From: an uncultured Bacteroidales bacterium
Lineage (GTDB): Bacteria > Bacteroidota > Bacteroidia > Bacteroidales > UBA4417
NCBI GenBank assembly: GCA_903917425.1
Contig: CAIXAQ010000923.1
Coordinates: 1-15,598, forward strand
DNA length: 15,598 bases
Reading direction: 5' to 3'
Positions 8,417-15,448 of this stretch are shown piece after piece. The position numbers were made by a program, and so were the translations under genes. The stretch's first letter is position 1. Every line of letters starts with the position of its first letter. The notes below the pieces were generated by a model that did no database searches, was not told the origin of the DNA, and worked only from the letters and a program-made list of their open reading frames with translations.

Positions 8417-10873
8417 ATGAAAATTAAAAGGTTTCGTTCAACAATGCATTACGCTGTTGTTCTAACAATGCTAACAGTTGCTTCTTTGTCTTTTCAGCAT
8501 TGTAGCACTGGCGATAGTAAAACTCAGGATGATAAGAAGATCCAGGAAATTATTTCGAAGATGACTCTTACCCAAAAGGCCCAACTCGTTGTAGGTACCG
8601 GGATGTTTTTTGATCTTCCTGATTCGATTCAGAAAAAAATGCCGCAAGGATTCAACGGTGTAATTGATTCCAAAGACACCGTTTACATTGCAATGGTAAA
8701 AAAGCTCAGAAAATATCTACCCGGCGCGGCAGGTGTTTCAACTGAATTTCCGGAAATAGGAATCGCATCACAAGTTTTAACTGACGGACCTGCAGGTTTG
8801 CGTATTCAGCCAAAACGAAAAGGTGATGAGAAAACCTATTATTGCACAGCCTTTCCTGTTGCCACTGTGCTGGCTTCAACCTGGGATACTGATTTGATAT
8901 ACAGTGTAGGTAAAGCAATGGGGAATGAAGTAAAGGAATATGGTTCTGATATTTTATTGGCTCCTGCATTGAATATTCAGCGTGACCCGCTTTGTGGCCG
9001 GAACTTTGAATATTATTCGGAAGATCCGCTTGTTGCCGGTAAAACTGCTGCAGCCATGGTAAATGGAATCCAGTCGAATGGCGTTGGAACATCAATCAAA
9101 CACTTTGCTGCCAACAACTCCGAAACCAACCGTATAACAGTAAACACGATTGTTAGTGAACGCGCTTTGCGCGAAATTTATCTGAAAGGGTTTGAAATTA
9201 CTGTGAAAGAAGCTAATCCGTGGACAGTTATGTCTTCATACAATAAAATAAATGGTACCTATACATCAGAAAGTAATGATTTGCTTACCAAAATACTGCG
9301 CAATGACTGGGGTTTTAAGGGTTATGTTATGACTGACTGGGGCGGTGGAAGCGATGTGATTGCCCAGATGAATGCAGGAAATGACATGATTCAGCCAGGG
9401 CAGCCGAAACAAATCCAGGAAATTATTGACGCGGTAAATGACGGCAAACTTGACATAAAAGTTCTGGACAGAAACATTGGACGGATTCTGAGTATTATGC
9501 TCAAAACTCCGCGGTATAACAACTACAAATACACTAATGCCCCCGAATTAAAAGCTCATACAGCCATTGCCCGCCAGGCAGCAACCGATGGTATGGTTTT
9601 ACTCGAAAATAAAGGAGTGCTTCCAATAGGGTCAGGCATAAAAAATATTGCAGCATTCGGAAATTCATCCTATGCTTTTATTTCAGGTGGTACCGGAAGT
9701 GGTGATGTGAACGAAGAATATACAGTCTCGCTCATCGATGGTCTGACCAATGGAGGCTATACTGTTGTTGATGAGTTAAAAGCTACCTATTCAACTTACA
9801 CGAAAGCGGCCGAAGCTAAAAAAAGGCCTTCAAAAAATCCGCTGGCTTTTATGGGAGCAAAAGAACCTGTTATCGAAATGGCCGTTTCAACTGATCTTGC
9901 AAAAAAAATGGCAGAAAAAGCAGATATGGCATTGATTACAATTGGGCGTCTTGCAGGGGAGGGAGCTGACCGCACTGCAACCGAAGGGGATTTCTATCTT
10001 ACTTCAACAGAAAAAGAAATGATTAAAAACGTGTCGGATGCTTTCCACGCAAAAGGTAAAAAAGCCATTGTTGTTTTGAATGTTGCCGGCATTATTGAAA
10101 CAGCAAGCTGGAGCAAGGTACCTGATGCAGTATTGCTGGCATGGTTACCTGGTCAGGAAGGCGGAAACTCGGTAGTTGATGTCTTGAGCGGGAAAGTAAA
10201 TCCTTCAGGAAAACTGGCTGTAACTTTCCCAATATCATATAAAGATGCACCTTCAGCAAAGAATTTTCCAGGAGTTGCTGAAAAATCGGATAAGGTTGAT
10301 AAAGCAGCGGATCTTTCAGGATTCTCATTCATGCGTCGTACTCCCTGGGAGATTACTTATGAAGACGATATTTATGTGGGTTACCGTTATTACACTACTT
10401 TCAAAGTGCCGGTAGCGTATGAATTTGGTTATGGATTATCGTATACAAAATTCGATTATCTAAATCTTAAATCAAGGACTTCAGACTTCGATGGGAAACT
10501 TACTTTCTCTGTTGATGTTAAAAACACAGGATCAGTTGCAGGCCGCGAAGTTGTTCAGATTTACGTTAGTTCACCTTCCGGTAAATTGAAAAAACCTGAA
10601 GAAACTTTAGCTGCTTATGCAAAGACCAGACTATTAAAACGCGGCGAATCACAAACTTTAAGTTTCACTATCGAAACCAAAGATTTTGCATCTTTCAACG
10701 AAGCAACTTCTTCATGGATTGCTGAAGCCGGTAATTATGTAGTGAAAGTTGGTGCATCATCACTAAAAATAAAACAGACAGCAAACTTTAAAATAGCTAA
10801 TGAATTGAGTGCCGGAAAAGTCTCTAAAGCTTTGGCTACAACAAGCGAAATCAATAGGCTGGTTCCCAATTGA
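8417..10873 (+). CDS. GH3 family beta-glucosidase, exported
   Basis: The 818-residue product has a signal peptide (MKIKRFRSTM plus a hydrophobic core) with Cys29 in FQHC, a poor lipobox because His precedes the Cys. It may be a lipoprotein or a soluble periplasmic enzyme. The GH3 N-terminal barrel spans about residues 40-370. It contains LTDGPAGLR (121-129), CGRNFEYYSEDP (193-204), KHFAANNSETNR (228-239) and the nucleophile motif GYVMTDWGG (Asp307). The alpha/beta sandwich domain spans about 385-610 (GRLAGEGADRTATEGDF at 510-526 should carry the acid/base Glu; LLAWLPGQEGGNSVVDVLSG), followed by a fibronectin-III-like domain (about 665-795, FGYGLSYTKFDY). The domain order is that of beta-glucosidases. 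Expected reaction: release of glucose from non-reducing ends of beta-gluco-oligosaccharides. The linkage preference cannot be assigned from sequence. It is the last PUL gene and converges on the HxlR remnant. Confidence 0.93.
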   Translation: MKIKRFRSTMHYAVVLTMLTVASLSFQHCSTGDSKTQDDKKIQEIISKMTLTQKAQLVVGTGMFFDLPDSIQKKMPQGFNGVIDSKDTVYIAMVKKLRKYLPGAAGVSTEFPEIGIASQVLTDGPAGLRIQPKRKGDEKTYYCTAFPVATVLASTWDTDLIYSVGKAMGNEVKEYGSDILLAPALNIQRDPLCGRNFEYYSEDPLVAGKTAAAMVNGIQSNGVGTSIKHFAANNSETNRITVNTIVSERALREIYLKGFEITVKEANPWTVMSSYNKINGTYTSESNDLLTKILRNDWGFKGYVMTDWGGGSDVIAQMNAGNDMIQPGQPKQIQEIIDAVNDGKLDIKVLDRNIGRILSIMLKTPRYNNYKYTNAPELKAHTAIARQAATDGMVLLENKGVLPIGSGIKNIAAFGNSSYAFISGGTGSGDVNEEYTVSLIDGLTNGGYTVVDELKATYSTYTKAAEAKKRPSKNPLAFMGAKEPVIEMAVSTDLAKKMAEKADMALITIGRLAGEGADRTATEGDFYLTSTEKEMIKNVSDAFHAKGKKAIVVLNVAGIIETASWSKVPDAVLLAWLPGQEGGNSVVDVLSGKVNPSGKLAVTFPISYKDAPSAKNFPGVAEKSDKVDKAADLSGFSFMRRTPWEITYEDDIYVGYRYYTTFKVPVAYEFGYGLSYTKFDYLNLKSRTSDFDGKLTFSVDVKNTGSVAGREVVQIYVSSPSGKLKKPEETLAAYAKTRLLKRGESQTLSFTIETKDFASFNEATSSWIAEAGNYVVKVGASSLKIKQTANFKIANELSAGKVSKALATTSEINRLVPN

Positions 10874-10900
10874 TAAACGGAAGGTTATGCCATGAGTGAT

Positions 10901-11170
10901 TTATTTTGTAACTTCTTCAAAATGCTCCTGTGAACAACCGATTATCATTTGTATAACCGGCATAAGGCTCTTCCACATTTCAGTCAACGAATACTCTACA
11001 CGAGATGGTATTTCGGCATACAATACGAGAAGGATAAAATGATCTTCTTCCAACCGTTTCAAAGTACTTGAAAGCATTTTCTGTGAGATGTCGGGAATGA
11101 CATACTGAAGTTCCTTATACCGCAACTTATCTTTTCGTTGTAAGTTAAATAATATCCGAAGTGACCATTT
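10901..11170 (-). pseudogene. HxlR-type winged-helix transcriptional regulator, N-terminally truncated (probable pseudogene)
   Basis: On the minus strand the frame reads KWSLRILFNLQRKDKLRYKE, then LQYVIPDISQKMLSSTLKRL, PSRVEYSLTEMWKSLMPVI and a TAA at 10901-10903. This is the core and C-terminal part of an HxlR/MarR-like winged-helix regulator. Homology is clear from the KWSL segment (11170) onward. Just upstream the frame reads SVVIYFFS and hits an in-frame TAA at 11195-11197, with no ATG or GTG in between. The usual N-terminal region of about 20-25 residues, with a Cys-Pro and the LIGG before KWS, is missing. The first conventional-type start would be TTG at 11123-11125, giving a 74-residue fragment lacking the first helices of the DNA-binding fold. 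I read it as a decayed gene. A short functional protein from a rare start is possible but less likely. Confidence 0.7.
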
Positions 11171-11548
11171 GGAGAAGAAGTAAATAACTACACTTTAAGT
11201 TCGCTACCCACTTGCTAATATATGCAGTTTATATTGCTTAACCTACCTTTACCGCCGGCCAAAACCTCTCTAAAATCCCCCTCCCGCCATCATTAGTATT
11301 TTATTTCTCGCAAATATTCTCAAAAATCATCCGTATCCCAAAGTTCTTCCCTAACTTTGACTCTCAATATTCAGCTTGCATATCTGTGAATAATATTAAC
11401 TATAACTCCGAAAATTTAGCTTTTAATCTGGCAAACATGAAGTTAAAATTAGTTCAAAAACCACTTCCTGGGCTAAAACCAGGATCAAAGAAAGCCTTAT
11501 TTTAAAGACTTTCCAGGTAATAGGAATATAACTTACTCAAAAACTATT
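11171..11548. other. Gene-free leader between HxlR remnant and histidine kinase
   Basis: This 378-bp stretch has no convincing coding frame on either strand. Visible are an imperfect dyad at 11178-11213 (listed separately), one exact match to the Bacteroidota -7 consensus TAnnTTTG (TAACTTTG, 11352-11359) without a recognisable TTTG at the expected -33 position, and a small hairpin TCCTGG/CCAGGA at 11466-11484 about 65 bp before the kinase start. If transcription begins near 11365 the kinase has a leader of roughly 180 nt. The promoter assignment is tentative. Confidence 0.35.
11178..11213. promoter_or_regulatory. Imperfect AAGT...ACTT dyad beside the HxlR remnant
   Basis: The 36-bp segment begins AAGTAAATAACT and ends GCTACCCACTT. 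About half of its positions are symmetric, including the outer AAGT/ACTT and the inner TA pairs. HxlR-type regulators often bind AAGT/ACTT-rich dyads next to their own gene, so this may be the old autoregulatory site. It sits only about 8 bp from the first recognisable HxlR codons, closer than an intact N-terminus would allow. The symmetry is weak and could be chance. Confidence 0.25.
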
Positions 11549-14500
11549 ATGAAAATGACTCATAACCTGAAAAAAAAATCAGAAGCAGAAACACTTCGCC
11601 AAAAAGCAGAAGAAACTCTCATAACGAATAAAGTCAGTCAAGTTTCACAGCTTCCGGAAGGCGACATGCTGAAACTTATTCATGAGTTACAGGTGCATCA
11701 GATAGAACTCCGGATGCAAAACGAAACACTTCAGGAGGCGAAAGAACTGGCTGACGCAGCCACTAAAAAATTTACAACTCTTTATGATTCTGCCCCTACA
11801 GGATATTTTACACTGTCCAATGATGGTAAAATTATCGAACTCAATCCGGCAGGAGCAAAAATGCTTGGCAAAGAAAGGTCTTACCTCAAAAACAAACAAT
11901 TAGGCATTTTTATCACATCAGAAAACAGACCTGTTTTTAACCAATTTTTAAATGCAGTATTCGAAAGCAAAACCATTCAAACCTGCGAAATAGCTCTTCT
12001 GTCTGATGAAAGCATATCAACTGATGTTTATCTCACCGGCTTGGTGGTCGAAAATAGCGAATTCTGCCTGTTAAATGGAGTTGACATTACGGAACGAAAG
12101 AAAACGGAAGAAGCACTCCTTGAAAATAATTCGCGACTTAACCTCGCAATGCAGGCAGCCAATATGGCCTGGTGGGAAATGGATATAAATACAGGCTGTG
12201 TTACTTTCGGGGAAAAGAAAGCTGAAATGCTTGGCTTTCCTCTCGGAAAATTTATACACTATTCTGATTTCACAAAACTTATCCATCCCGACGACCACGA
12301 TAAAGCAATGAATGCCATGTACGCCCATATCCACGGCGCATCTGAAAATTATGAAGTTGAGTACCGCATATTAACCCAATCAGGCGATTACAAATGGTTC
12401 TACGATAAAGGTACTATTGTAAAACAAAGCACCGAAGGCGCACCTCTCAGGGTTACTGGGCTTGTTTTTGATATCACTGCAAGGAAACAGGTAGAGGAAG
12501 AGTTACAGCAAAGTGAAGAGCGCTATCGTCTTGTACTACAAAACAGCATGGACGCCATTCTTTTAGCAGAGCCCGGAGGAACAATTTTTTCTGCCAATCC
12601 GGCCGCATGCGAAATGTTTCAACGAAGTGAAGAAGAAATCTGCCAGCTTGGCAGAAACGAACTGGTTGATATAACAGATCCACGCGTGGATATTTTACTC
12701 GAAGAAAGGAAACGTACCGGCAAGGGAAGTGGTGAGATTACATTGATACGGAAGGATGGATCAAAGCTCCCGGCGGAAATATCGTCGTCTGTTTTCCTTG
12801 ATCATAACAACGAGCAAAAAGTAAGTTTGATCATCCGCGACATCTCCGAACGCAAGTTGGCAGAATATACCATTAAAAGAAGTGAAACAATTTTAAAACT
12901 TTTTATTGAACACTCTCCGGCAGCAATCGCCATGTTCGATTCAGATATGAAGTATATCTCAGCAAGCCAGCGCTACCTGGTCGATTACGATCTGTCTGGA
13001 CAAAATCTGATCGGCCGCTCTCATTATGAAATCTTCCCGGAAATCCCTGAACGATGGAAAGATATCCATAACCGCTGTCTTTCGGGGATCACAGAACGTT
13101 GCAATGAAGATCCGTTTGTCCGTAGCAATGGGAAACTGGATTGGATTCGTTGGGAAATCTGCCCGTGGTTCGAAGCCGATGGCAAAATAGGAGGAATTAT
13201 CCTTTTTTCGGAAGTCATCACCGAGAGTAAAATCGCAGAACAATACCTGAAGAAAAGCGAAGAAATATGGCATAAACTTGTTACGACAAGTCCTGAATTC
13301 ATTTCTATTCTTGACCTTGAAGGCAACTATCTGTATCTGAATCACTTTGCCGAAGGATTTTCAGAAAAGGATATCTCAGGCAAAAAAGCGGTCGACTTTA
13401 TCGCTGACAAATCAAAATCAACCTTTCTGATTAGATTTGAAAAATGCAGGCGTACTCAACAAACTCAACAATTTGAATATGAAGCACTCGGCGACAACGG
13501 CACTATAAGCATATACGAAGGTTATTTGGCACCTATACTCGAACAGGCAAAAGTCGTATCAATTATGTCTATTGCTAAGGATATCTCTGAACGTAGACTG
13601 GCAGATGAAAAATTATCTGCATCGGAAGTCCGTTATCGCCGCCTTTTCGAATCGTCCAAAGATGGCATTCTCATACTGGATGCCGATACGGGAACAATCG
13701 TTGATGTTAATCCTTTCCTGGTGGCTATGTTGAGTTACTCACATGATGTATTATTGGGAAAGAATATTTGGGAAATAGGTTCTTTTAAAGATATTATTAA
13801 AAATAAAGCTAACTTTCTGGAATTGCAGCAGAAAGAATATATCCGTTACGAAGACCTGCCACTGGAAACTTCTGGAGGACAAACCATTCACGTTGAGTTC
13901 ATCAGCAATGTTTACCATGTGGATAACAAAAAGGTGATTCAGTGTAATATCCGCGACATTTCTGAACGAAAAATTGCGGAACAGGAAATAAGGAAATCAA
14001 AAGAACAATTGGCCCTTCTTTATAAGCATCTCAGCGAAGTCCGTGAAGAAGAACGTACAAGTATCGCCAGGGAAATACATGATGATCTGGGACAATCACT
14101 GGCAGGCCTGAAAATAGACCTGTTAGTGATTAAAGAAGATATACTCGATAAAATATGTCAACCACAAAAAATTAACAAAGCAATTTCACTGGTCGAAACT
14201 ACCATTAAGACAGTTCAGAAATTATCATCACAATTAAGGCCCCAAATGCTCAACGAACTGGGTCTTGCTTCCGCCATCGAATGGCAATCGGGCGAGTTTA
14301 TAAAAAGGACCGGGATAAAATGCAAACTTGAGCTCGAAGAAATTGAAGATCTTGCCGAAAATATTGCGATTTCCCTGTTCCGGATTTTCCAGGCATCCTT
14401 AACCAACATAATGCTGCATGCTAAAGCAAAATCTGTTTCAGTGAAACTGGAGCTAAAAGAAGAAATTATCTATTTATCTGTAGTTGATGATGGCATAGGA

Positions 14501-14671
14501 ATCACCCATGAGCAACTCAATTCTTCCAAATCATTTGGAATTATAGGCATGCGTGAAAGAGCAAGTCAGATAAAGGGAAATTTCAATATTCATACTAAAG
14601 TTAATGTTGGAACTGAGATAATTGTTGCCGTACCTTTGATCAGGCATCAGGCATCAGGCAACAGGCGTTAG
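11549..14671 (+). CDS. Soluble multi-PAS sensor histidine kinase (HisKA_3/HPK7-type)
   Basis: The 1040-residue protein has no signal peptide or membrane segment. A helical N-terminus (about 1-72, with HELQVHQIELRMQNETLQ) leads into about six PAS domains: roughly 73-184, 195-316, 325-440, 449-565, 569-686 and 694-810. Most end in the PAC-type phrase RDISERK or a variant (DITERKK, DITARKQ, KDISERR). The phosphoacceptor helix is EEERTSIAREIHDDLGQSLA, with His844 as the probable phosphorylated residue. The HATPase domain follows with VVDDGIGI (G1) and SFGIIGMRERA (G2). The N-box reads RIFQASLTNIMLHA, with Ala949 where the family normally has Glu. The HisKA_3 architecture normally pairs with a LuxR-type response regulator, but none is next to it in this window. 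Signals are probably cytoplasmic (redox, ligand or light), unknown here. The last 10 residues come from the downstream repeat. Confidence 0.93.
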   Translation: MKMTHNLKKKSEAETLRQKAEETLITNKVSQVSQLPEGDMLKLIHELQVHQIELRMQNETLQEAKELADAATKKFTTLYDSAPTGYFTLSNDGKIIELNPAGAKMLGKERSYLKNKQLGIFITSENRPVFNQFLNAVFESKTIQTCEIALLSDESISTDVYLTGLVVENSEFCLLNGVDITERKKTEEALLENNSRLNLAMQAANMAWWEMDINTGCVTFGEKKAEMLGFPLGKFIHYSDFTKLIHPDDHDKAMNAMYAHIHGASENYEVEYRILTQSGDYKWFYDKGTIVKQSTEGAPLRVTGLVFDITARKQVEEELQQSEERYRLVLQNSMDAILLAEPGGTIFSANPAACEMFQRSEEEICQLGRNELVDITDPRVDILLEERKRTGKGSGEITLIRKDGSKLPAEISSSVFLDHNNEQKVSLIIRDISERKLAEYTIKRSETILKLFIEHSPAAIAMFDSDMKYISASQRYLVDYDLSGQNLIGRSHYEIFPEIPERWKDIHNRCLSGITERCNEDPFVRSNGKLDWIRWEICPWFEADGKIGGIILFSEVITESKIAEQYLKKSEEIWHKLVTTSPEFISILDLEGNYLYLNHFAEGFSEKDISGKKAVDFIADKSKSTFLIRFEKCRRTQQTQQFEYEALGDNGTISIYEGYLAPILEQAKVVSIMSIAKDISERRLADEKLSASEVRYRRLFESSKDGILILDADTGTIVDVNPFLVAMLSYSHDVLLGKNIWEIGSFKDIIKNKANFLELQQKEYIRYEDLPLETSGGQTIHVEFISNVYHVDNKKVIQCNIRDISERKIAEQEIRKSKEQLALLYKHLSEVREEERTSIAREIHDDLGQSLAGLKIDLLVIKEDILDKICQPQKINKAISLVETTIKTVQKLSSQLRPQMLNELGLASAIEWQSGEFIKRTGIKCKLELEEIEDLAENIAISLFRIFQASLTNIMLHAKAKSVSVKLELKEEIIYLSVVDDGIGITHEQLNSSKSFGIIGMRERASQIKGNFNIHTKVNVGTEIIVAVPLIRHQASGNRR
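14639..14666 (+). repeat. Left inverted heptamers of repeat copy 1, inside the kinase 3' end
   Basis: Four exact 7-bp units lie in register: ATCAGGC three times, then AACAGGC. Their reverse complements, GCCTGAT and GCCTGTT, match the GCCTNNT pattern of the array on the other side of the core, so the core is bracketed by inverted heptamers. These units are translated as the tail of the histidine kinase, and its TAG stop lies immediately after them. Confidence 0.75.
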
Positions 14672-14797
14672 TGTGGAAGAGTGAGCAGGGGATTAAATGT
14701 GGGATAATAAAATTGGCAATAAATGGTATATTTACATTTAAATGGCTAACAATCATCCAATACCCTCATACCCGAATCCCCCAATCATACCACCGCC
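14657..14797 (+). repeat. Core of compound repeat, copy 1
   Basis: This 141-bp segment, from GGCAACAGGC to the first GCC of the heptamer array, is repeated at 15309-15448. By hand alignment the first 102 bases differ at 12 positions (about 88% identical), nearly all transitions. The last 40 or so are less alike, with small indels. Inside is a conserved short inverted repeat, TAAATGT (14694-14700) with ACATTTA (14734-14740), enclosing the shared AATAAAATTGGCAATAAAT. A GTG-started frame crosses this copy from 14671, but copy 2 interrupts the same frame with a TAG, so the core is not protein-coding. Confidence 0.85.
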
Positions 14798-14913
14798 TTC
14801 TGCCTATTGCCTACTGCCTATTGCCTACTACCCACTGCCTAATGCCTATTGCCTAACCCCTACTGCCTAGCCCCTACTGCCTATTGCCTACTGCCTAACT
14901 AACCCCTAATCCC
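14795..14913 (+). repeat. Heptamer satellite array 1 (GCCTAYT units)
   Basis: Seventeen 7-bp units run in unbroken register from 14795. Most are GCCTACT or GCCTATT, with variants GCCTTCT, ACCCACT, GCCTAAT, GCCTAAC, GCCTAGC and CCCTACT. The last two (TAACCCC, TAATCCC) are degenerate. The array stops 5 bp before the ATG of the four-helix-bundle gene, so any transcript starting in or before the core has this array as its leader. There are no spacers and no palindromic unit, so it is not a CRISPR. Confidence 0.9.
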
Positions 14914-14918
14914 CACCC

Positions 14919-15284
14919 ATGCACCACACATTAGTAAAAAGTTATAAAGATTTAATTATCTGGCAACGCAGCATGGACTTAGTTGAAATAATTTATCGCG
15001 TTACTGAAGATTTTCCTGCGAAAGAGAGTTTTGGGCTAATTTCCCAGATGCGAAGGTCGGCAGTTTCAATACCTTCTAATATTGCCGAAGGTTATGGAAG
15101 ACAATCGACCGGTAGTTATTCTCAATTTCTTTCCATTGCCCGAGGCTCATTATTTGAGTTGGAAACCCAGGTTGAGATTTGTGCACGGTTAAAATATCTT
15201 CAGCCCATGGAAAATGGAAAGCTTAATTCTGAAATTGTAGAAATAAGCAAAATGGTTTCATCGCTAATCTCAAAACTGAAATAA
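14919..15284 (+). CDS. Four-helix-bundle protein of the S23/23S rRNA intervening-sequence family
   Basis: The 121-residue protein carries the family hallmarks. It opens with SYKDLIIWQRSMDLVEIIY, then FPAKESFGLISQMRRSAVSI, then the diagnostic SIPSNIAEGYGRQS and the final helices FLSIARGSLFELETQVEICA. Length and start fit the family, since the conserved text begins within ten residues of the ATG at 14919. Homologues occur as ORFs inside 23S rRNA intervening sequences in some bacteria and as free-standing genes of unknown function in many Bacteroidota. The fold is shared with the accessory protein Avd of diversity-generating retroelements. No rRNA or reverse transcriptase is present here. The leader just before the ATG is C-rich (AATCCCCACCC), unlike the A-rich leaders of the other genes in the window. 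The gene lies exactly between two copies of a compound repeat, which suggests they travel or evolve together. Biochemical role unknown. Confidence 0.93.
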   Translation: MHHTLVKSYKDLIIWQRSMDLVEIIYRVTEDFPAKESFGLISQMRRSAVSIPSNIAEGYGRQSTGSYSQFLSIARGSLFELETQVEICARLKYLQPMENGKLNSEIVEISKMVSSLISKLK

Positions 15285-15290
15285 TATTGT

Positions 15291-15318
15291 TATAGGCAAT
15301 AGTAATTTGGCAACAGGC
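15291..15318 (+). repeat. Left inverted heptamers of repeat copy 2
   Basis: Read in 7-bp register this is TATAGGC AATAGTA ATTTGGC AACAGGC. On the reverse strand the units are GCCTGTT, GCCAAAT, TACTATT and GCCTATA, a decayed version of the inverted heptamers left of copy 1. AGGCAATAG (15294-15302) is complementary to four CTATTGCCT sites in array 1. Inverted heptamers therefore also bracket the four-helix-bundle gene, which ends 6 bp before this block. Confidence 0.6.
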
Positions 15319-15448
15319 ATTAGTGGGGAAGAATGAGCAGAGAAGTAAATGTGAGACAATAAAATTGGCAATAAATAGTACATTTACATTTAAATAGCCA
15401 ACAATCATCCTAGTACCCCGATATCCAAATCCCCAATCATACCCCGCC
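15309..15448 (+). repeat. Core of compound repeat, copy 2
   Basis: This is the direct repeat of 14657-14797, offset by 652 bp, in the same orientation and with the same order of parts (inverted heptamers, core, heptamer array). The TAAATGT (15346-15352) and ACATTTA (15386-15392) arms are unchanged, while flanking bases differ mainly by transitions. No gene is credible in this 314-bp end of the window: the forward frame is stopped within the core, and the antisense frame over 15223-15408 matches nothing I recognise. Confidence 0.85.

Noticed and set aside
8706..9095. A 129-codon minus-strand frame over the GH3 gene.
   Set aside because: It is antisense to conserved GH3 catalytic-domain codons and its composition looks like a shadow frame.
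12959..13345. Overlapping minus-strand frames within the histidine kinase.
   Set aside because: They are antisense to a PAS domain and have no family similarity.
11549..14671. The kinase as the PUL's hybrid two-component regulator.
   Set aside because: PUL hybrid regulators have a periplasmic Reg_prop sensor, a membrane span and a fused AraC-type output domain. This protein has cytosolic PAS domains and no receiver or DNA-binding domain.
14671..14856. A 61-codon GTG-started frame running through repeat copy 1 into the heptamer array.
   Set aside because: The same frame in repeat copy 2 is broken by a TAG, and the last third is translated satellite (a heptapeptide-like repeat). It overlaps the kinase stop codon and looks like a by-product of the repeats.
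14919..15284. Diversity-generating retroelement accessory gene (Avd) or 23S rRNA intervening sequence.
   Set aside because: The fold family is shared, but there is no reverse transcriptase, no template/variable repeat pair with adenine-biased changes, and no rRNA sequence around it.
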